This document shows positions 62,448 through 64,000 of a DNA stretch of 64,000 nt, one piece after another (position 1 is the first letter of the stretch; each line of letters starts with the position of its first letter). Origin of the DNA: Pedobacter alluvionis (GTDB lineage: Bacteria > Bacteroidota > Bacteroidia > Sphingobacteriales > Sphingobacteriaceae). The stretch covers positions 614,573 to 678,572 of the forward strand of contig NZ_RCCK01000012.1 in NCBI RefSeq assembly GCF_003664035.1, given 5' to 3'. The notes beneath the pieces were generated by a model that saw only the letters and a list, made by a program, of their open reading frames with translations, made no database searches and had not been told where the DNA came from. The position numbers and the translations under genes were made by a program.

Positions 62448-63803
62448 ATGTATGACCGTTTAAAAAATCTCCTATCGCCGATCTTCATCTTTTGCCTTGT
62501 ACTCTTGATTCTCAACGACTTCCTGCTGAAAGCTACTTTTCATAATGTGCTTACCGGTAAGCTGTCTGATTTTTGTGGACTGTTCATTTTTCCTGTTTTT
62601 TGGTCGGCACTCTTTCCCAAATTTAAATCCTGGATCTTTATCCTAAGCGGCATACTGTTCGTTTTCTGGAAAAGTGAATATGCTTCCGGATTGATTGAAT
62701 TGGTGAATACCTTCTTTCTCCTCCAGCGGACTGTTGACCCTACCGATTTGCTGGCCTTACCGGTGTTGCTAGTGGGCTGGTTGCATGTCAAAGGTAGAAA
62801 ACAGATAGTAATCAGTAACTCTCTATTGCCGCGGCTGGCCACTGCGTTTATCGCCATCGTTACCATTTTCTCCTTCTGCGCCACCAGCCAGAGGCCATAT
62901 CTCCAATCTTTTGACCATCCCCAGTATGTGCTTTTACGATCTTCTGTAACTCCGGACGTGAAGCTTTATGATGAATTTGAATTTTACAGAAAAGATTCGT
63001 TGCTCGTTGTTAAGGTCAACCATACGTACGTCAGCCGGCCTGTTATGGACGACGATTATAACAAGAACAATTCTCTAAATGATCTTGATATCCATGCGCG
63101 GGGGCAGATAGTTGACAGTACGAGCCTGATGCCACCGGGAAAAATCACTGCCCTGACCATAGAGACCCCACAGGGCAGCGATGCTTTAAGGTTTAAGGGC
63201 GGGCGACTGGACGGCAGATTCACCCGGACAAAAAACGGTAGGATGGTTATTGAAGGATTCTATAAGATGGGCATTGAAGACTCTGTTTGGACCTTAAAAG
63301 ATAGCAGCAATACGGTGATTAAGCAGACCATTGTGAATGGGGAGCGAATCAAAGTTGAGCAGTTCCGGGATGGTAAGCTCCTTTCCTCAAGCGGCATCAA
63401 CACCCGGGCAGACAGCATCAGGAATATCTACATCAAAATCGGAATGCTGGCACTTTGCATGGCCGGCATTATCCTCGTATTACGGCGGAATTACCGCGAG
63501 ACCTCTCCTAACCAACTTGCGCTCAAAACGGGCTGGAAATGGCTATTGTGCCTGATTTCCCCAATTTTTGTCTGGCTATCCTATCTGGGATTAAACATAT
63601 TGCTCATAGATTACAGGCCTGATATCTTTGAGACGCTGGCGACCATTATTTTCATCTTTATGGCAACCTGCCCGCTGATGTTTGTTGCCGTCTTTCGGAT
63701 CAAGCTGAGAAAGGAAATCGATATTGTATTGTACTGCTTGTTATTTGGGCTTGCATGCAGCATTTGGACAATTAGTGGAATCCTTATTGAACTTGTTTTT
63801 TAG
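62448..63803 (+). CDS. Polytopic membrane protein with a central soluble domain
   Basis: 451 residues. About five membrane helices occupy the first 150 residues (PIFIFCLVLLILNDFLLKA, FWSALFPKFKSWIFILSGIL). A soluble domain of roughly 170 residues follows (YDEFEFYRKDSLLVVKVNHT, RMVIEGFYKMGIEDSVWTLK), and three to four helices end the protein. No enzyme motif is seen. The function is unknown; similar proteins occur singly in Bacteroidota genomes. Confidence 0.65.
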   Translation: MYDRLKNLLSPIFIFCLVLLILNDFLLKATFHNVLTGKLSDFCGLFIFPVFWSALFPKFKSWIFILSGILFVFWKSEYASGLIELVNTFFLLQRTVDPTDLLALPVLLVGWLHVKGRKQIVISNSLLPRLATAFIAIVTIFSFCATSQRPYLQSFDHPQYVLLRSSVTPDVKLYDEFEFYRKDSLLVVKVNHTYVSRPVMDDDYNKNNSLNDLDIHARGQIVDSTSLMPPGKITALTIETPQGSDALRFKGGRLDGRFTRTKNGRMVIEGFYKMGIEDSVWTLKDSSNTVIKQTIVNGERIKVEQFRDGKLLSSSGINTRADSIRNIYIKIGMLALCMAGIILVLRRNYRETSPNQLALKTGWKWLLCLISPIFVWLSYLGLNILLIDYRPDIFETLATIIFIFMATCPLMFVAVFRIKLRKEIDIVLYCLLFGLACSIWTISGILIELVF

Positions 63804-63892
63804 CTTAATCTATCGGTAAAAGTATTCCCTGAAATAAATTTCTTTGCGCGCCAGCCTCCAACTGTCTTTTTACCAATTGAGTATACGCTGGC

Positions 63893-64000
63893 TTAATTTA
63901 ATTTCCTATATTCTTGAGGTGTCATTCCTGTTTTGCTTTTAAACAAACGATTGAAATAATGCGGATAGTTAAACCCCAAACTGTAGGCGATACCACTTAC
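63893..64000 (-). CDS. AraC-family regulator, C-terminal end (cut by window edge)
   Basis: The minus strand reads in from the right edge as VSGIAYSLGFNYPHYFNRLF, then KSKTGMTPQEYRKLN and a stop. This is the second helix-turn-helix of AraC/XylS regulators (GFxxxxyFxRxFKxxxGxTPxxYR). The rest of the gene lies beyond the window, so its sensor domain is unknown. Confidence 0.85.
   Translation of the reverse strand, partial: VSGIAYSLGFNYPHYFNRLFKSKTGMTPQEYRKLN

Noticed and set aside
1..64000. tRNA, rRNA, integrase, insertion-sequence transposase and attachment sites
   Set aside because: None could be recognised by reading both strands; the mobile character of the region is inferred from PRTRC genes and remnants only.

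Overview
The window looks like Bacteroidota chromosome, most likely a Sphingobacteriaceae-type genome (Pedobacter/Sphingobacterium/Mucilaginibacter relatives). The reasons are a FecI/FecR pair feeding a SusC/SusD pair, TlpA-type thioredoxins, a DUF6520/MauE pair, LytS/LytTR regulators, a Bacteroidota-style PRTRC operon and low GC. The genus is an inference. Most of the window is accessory DNA: defence-like genes, an SOS polymerase cassette, a nutrient-receptor locus, a peptide-export locus, a plasmid/ICE-type operon and a stretch of decayed toxin/immunity modules.

Region by region. 1-1.4 kb: the 3' end of a large helical protein. 1.4-2.7 kb: decayed sequence holding a frameshifted HTH regulator and inverted gene fragments. 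2.7-9.1 kb: a 2018-aa STAND NTPase with an N-terminal PD-(D/E)XK-like nuclease domain (candidate Avs-type antiviral protein) and a small gene. 9.3-11.1 kb: a secreted protein, a Cys-motif membrane protein and a truncated ECF sigma factor. 11.1-16.2 kb: a LexA-like repressor divergent from dinB-dnaE, with a palindromic operator between them. 16.3-21.3 kb: a two-gene unit of a double-DUF262 protein ending in a TaqI/HsdS-like DNA-specificity domain, plus an SMC-like ATPase; I find no methyltransferase. A dnaE-like C-terminal remnant lies beyond it. 21.8-32.3 kb: a secreted protein, then FecI, FecR, SusC, SusD and TlpA. 32.3-36.2 kb: DUF6520/MauE/lipoprotein operon, a TPR-AraC regulator behind tandem palindromes, and a membrane protein.

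36.3-43.6 kb: a minus-strand operon for export of a double-glycine-leader peptide with four cysteines: VKOR-thioredoxin oxidase, the peptide, a DUF4369-like protein, TlpA, a C39-peptidase ABC exporter and an HlyD adaptor. A 16-bp hairpin follows the peptide gene. 44.2-48.1 kb: a second double-glycine peptide, an S41 protease and a LytS/LytTR/receiver signalling set. 48.3-54.4 kb: a PRTRC operon (ThiF, B, F-like, C, E, small proteins, DUF932, SSB). 54.7-62.3 kb: polymorphic-toxin debris made of toxin C-terminal fragments with probable immunity genes (SMI1/KNR4, TPR pair, a duplicated membrane protein with one dead copy), plus lipoproteins, one of them broken. 62.4-64 kb: a membrane protein and the end of an AraC regulator.

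How they work together: the STAND protein, the DUF262-ATPase pair and the toxin debris suggest a defence/competition island. The 36-48 kb block suggests a secreted, disulfide-bonded peptide with its own oxidation, leader-cleavage and export machinery, next to a two-component regulator. The PRTRC operon and the many frameshifted remnants suggest repeated arrival and decay of mobile DNA. All family calls come from reading motifs; no database search was run.
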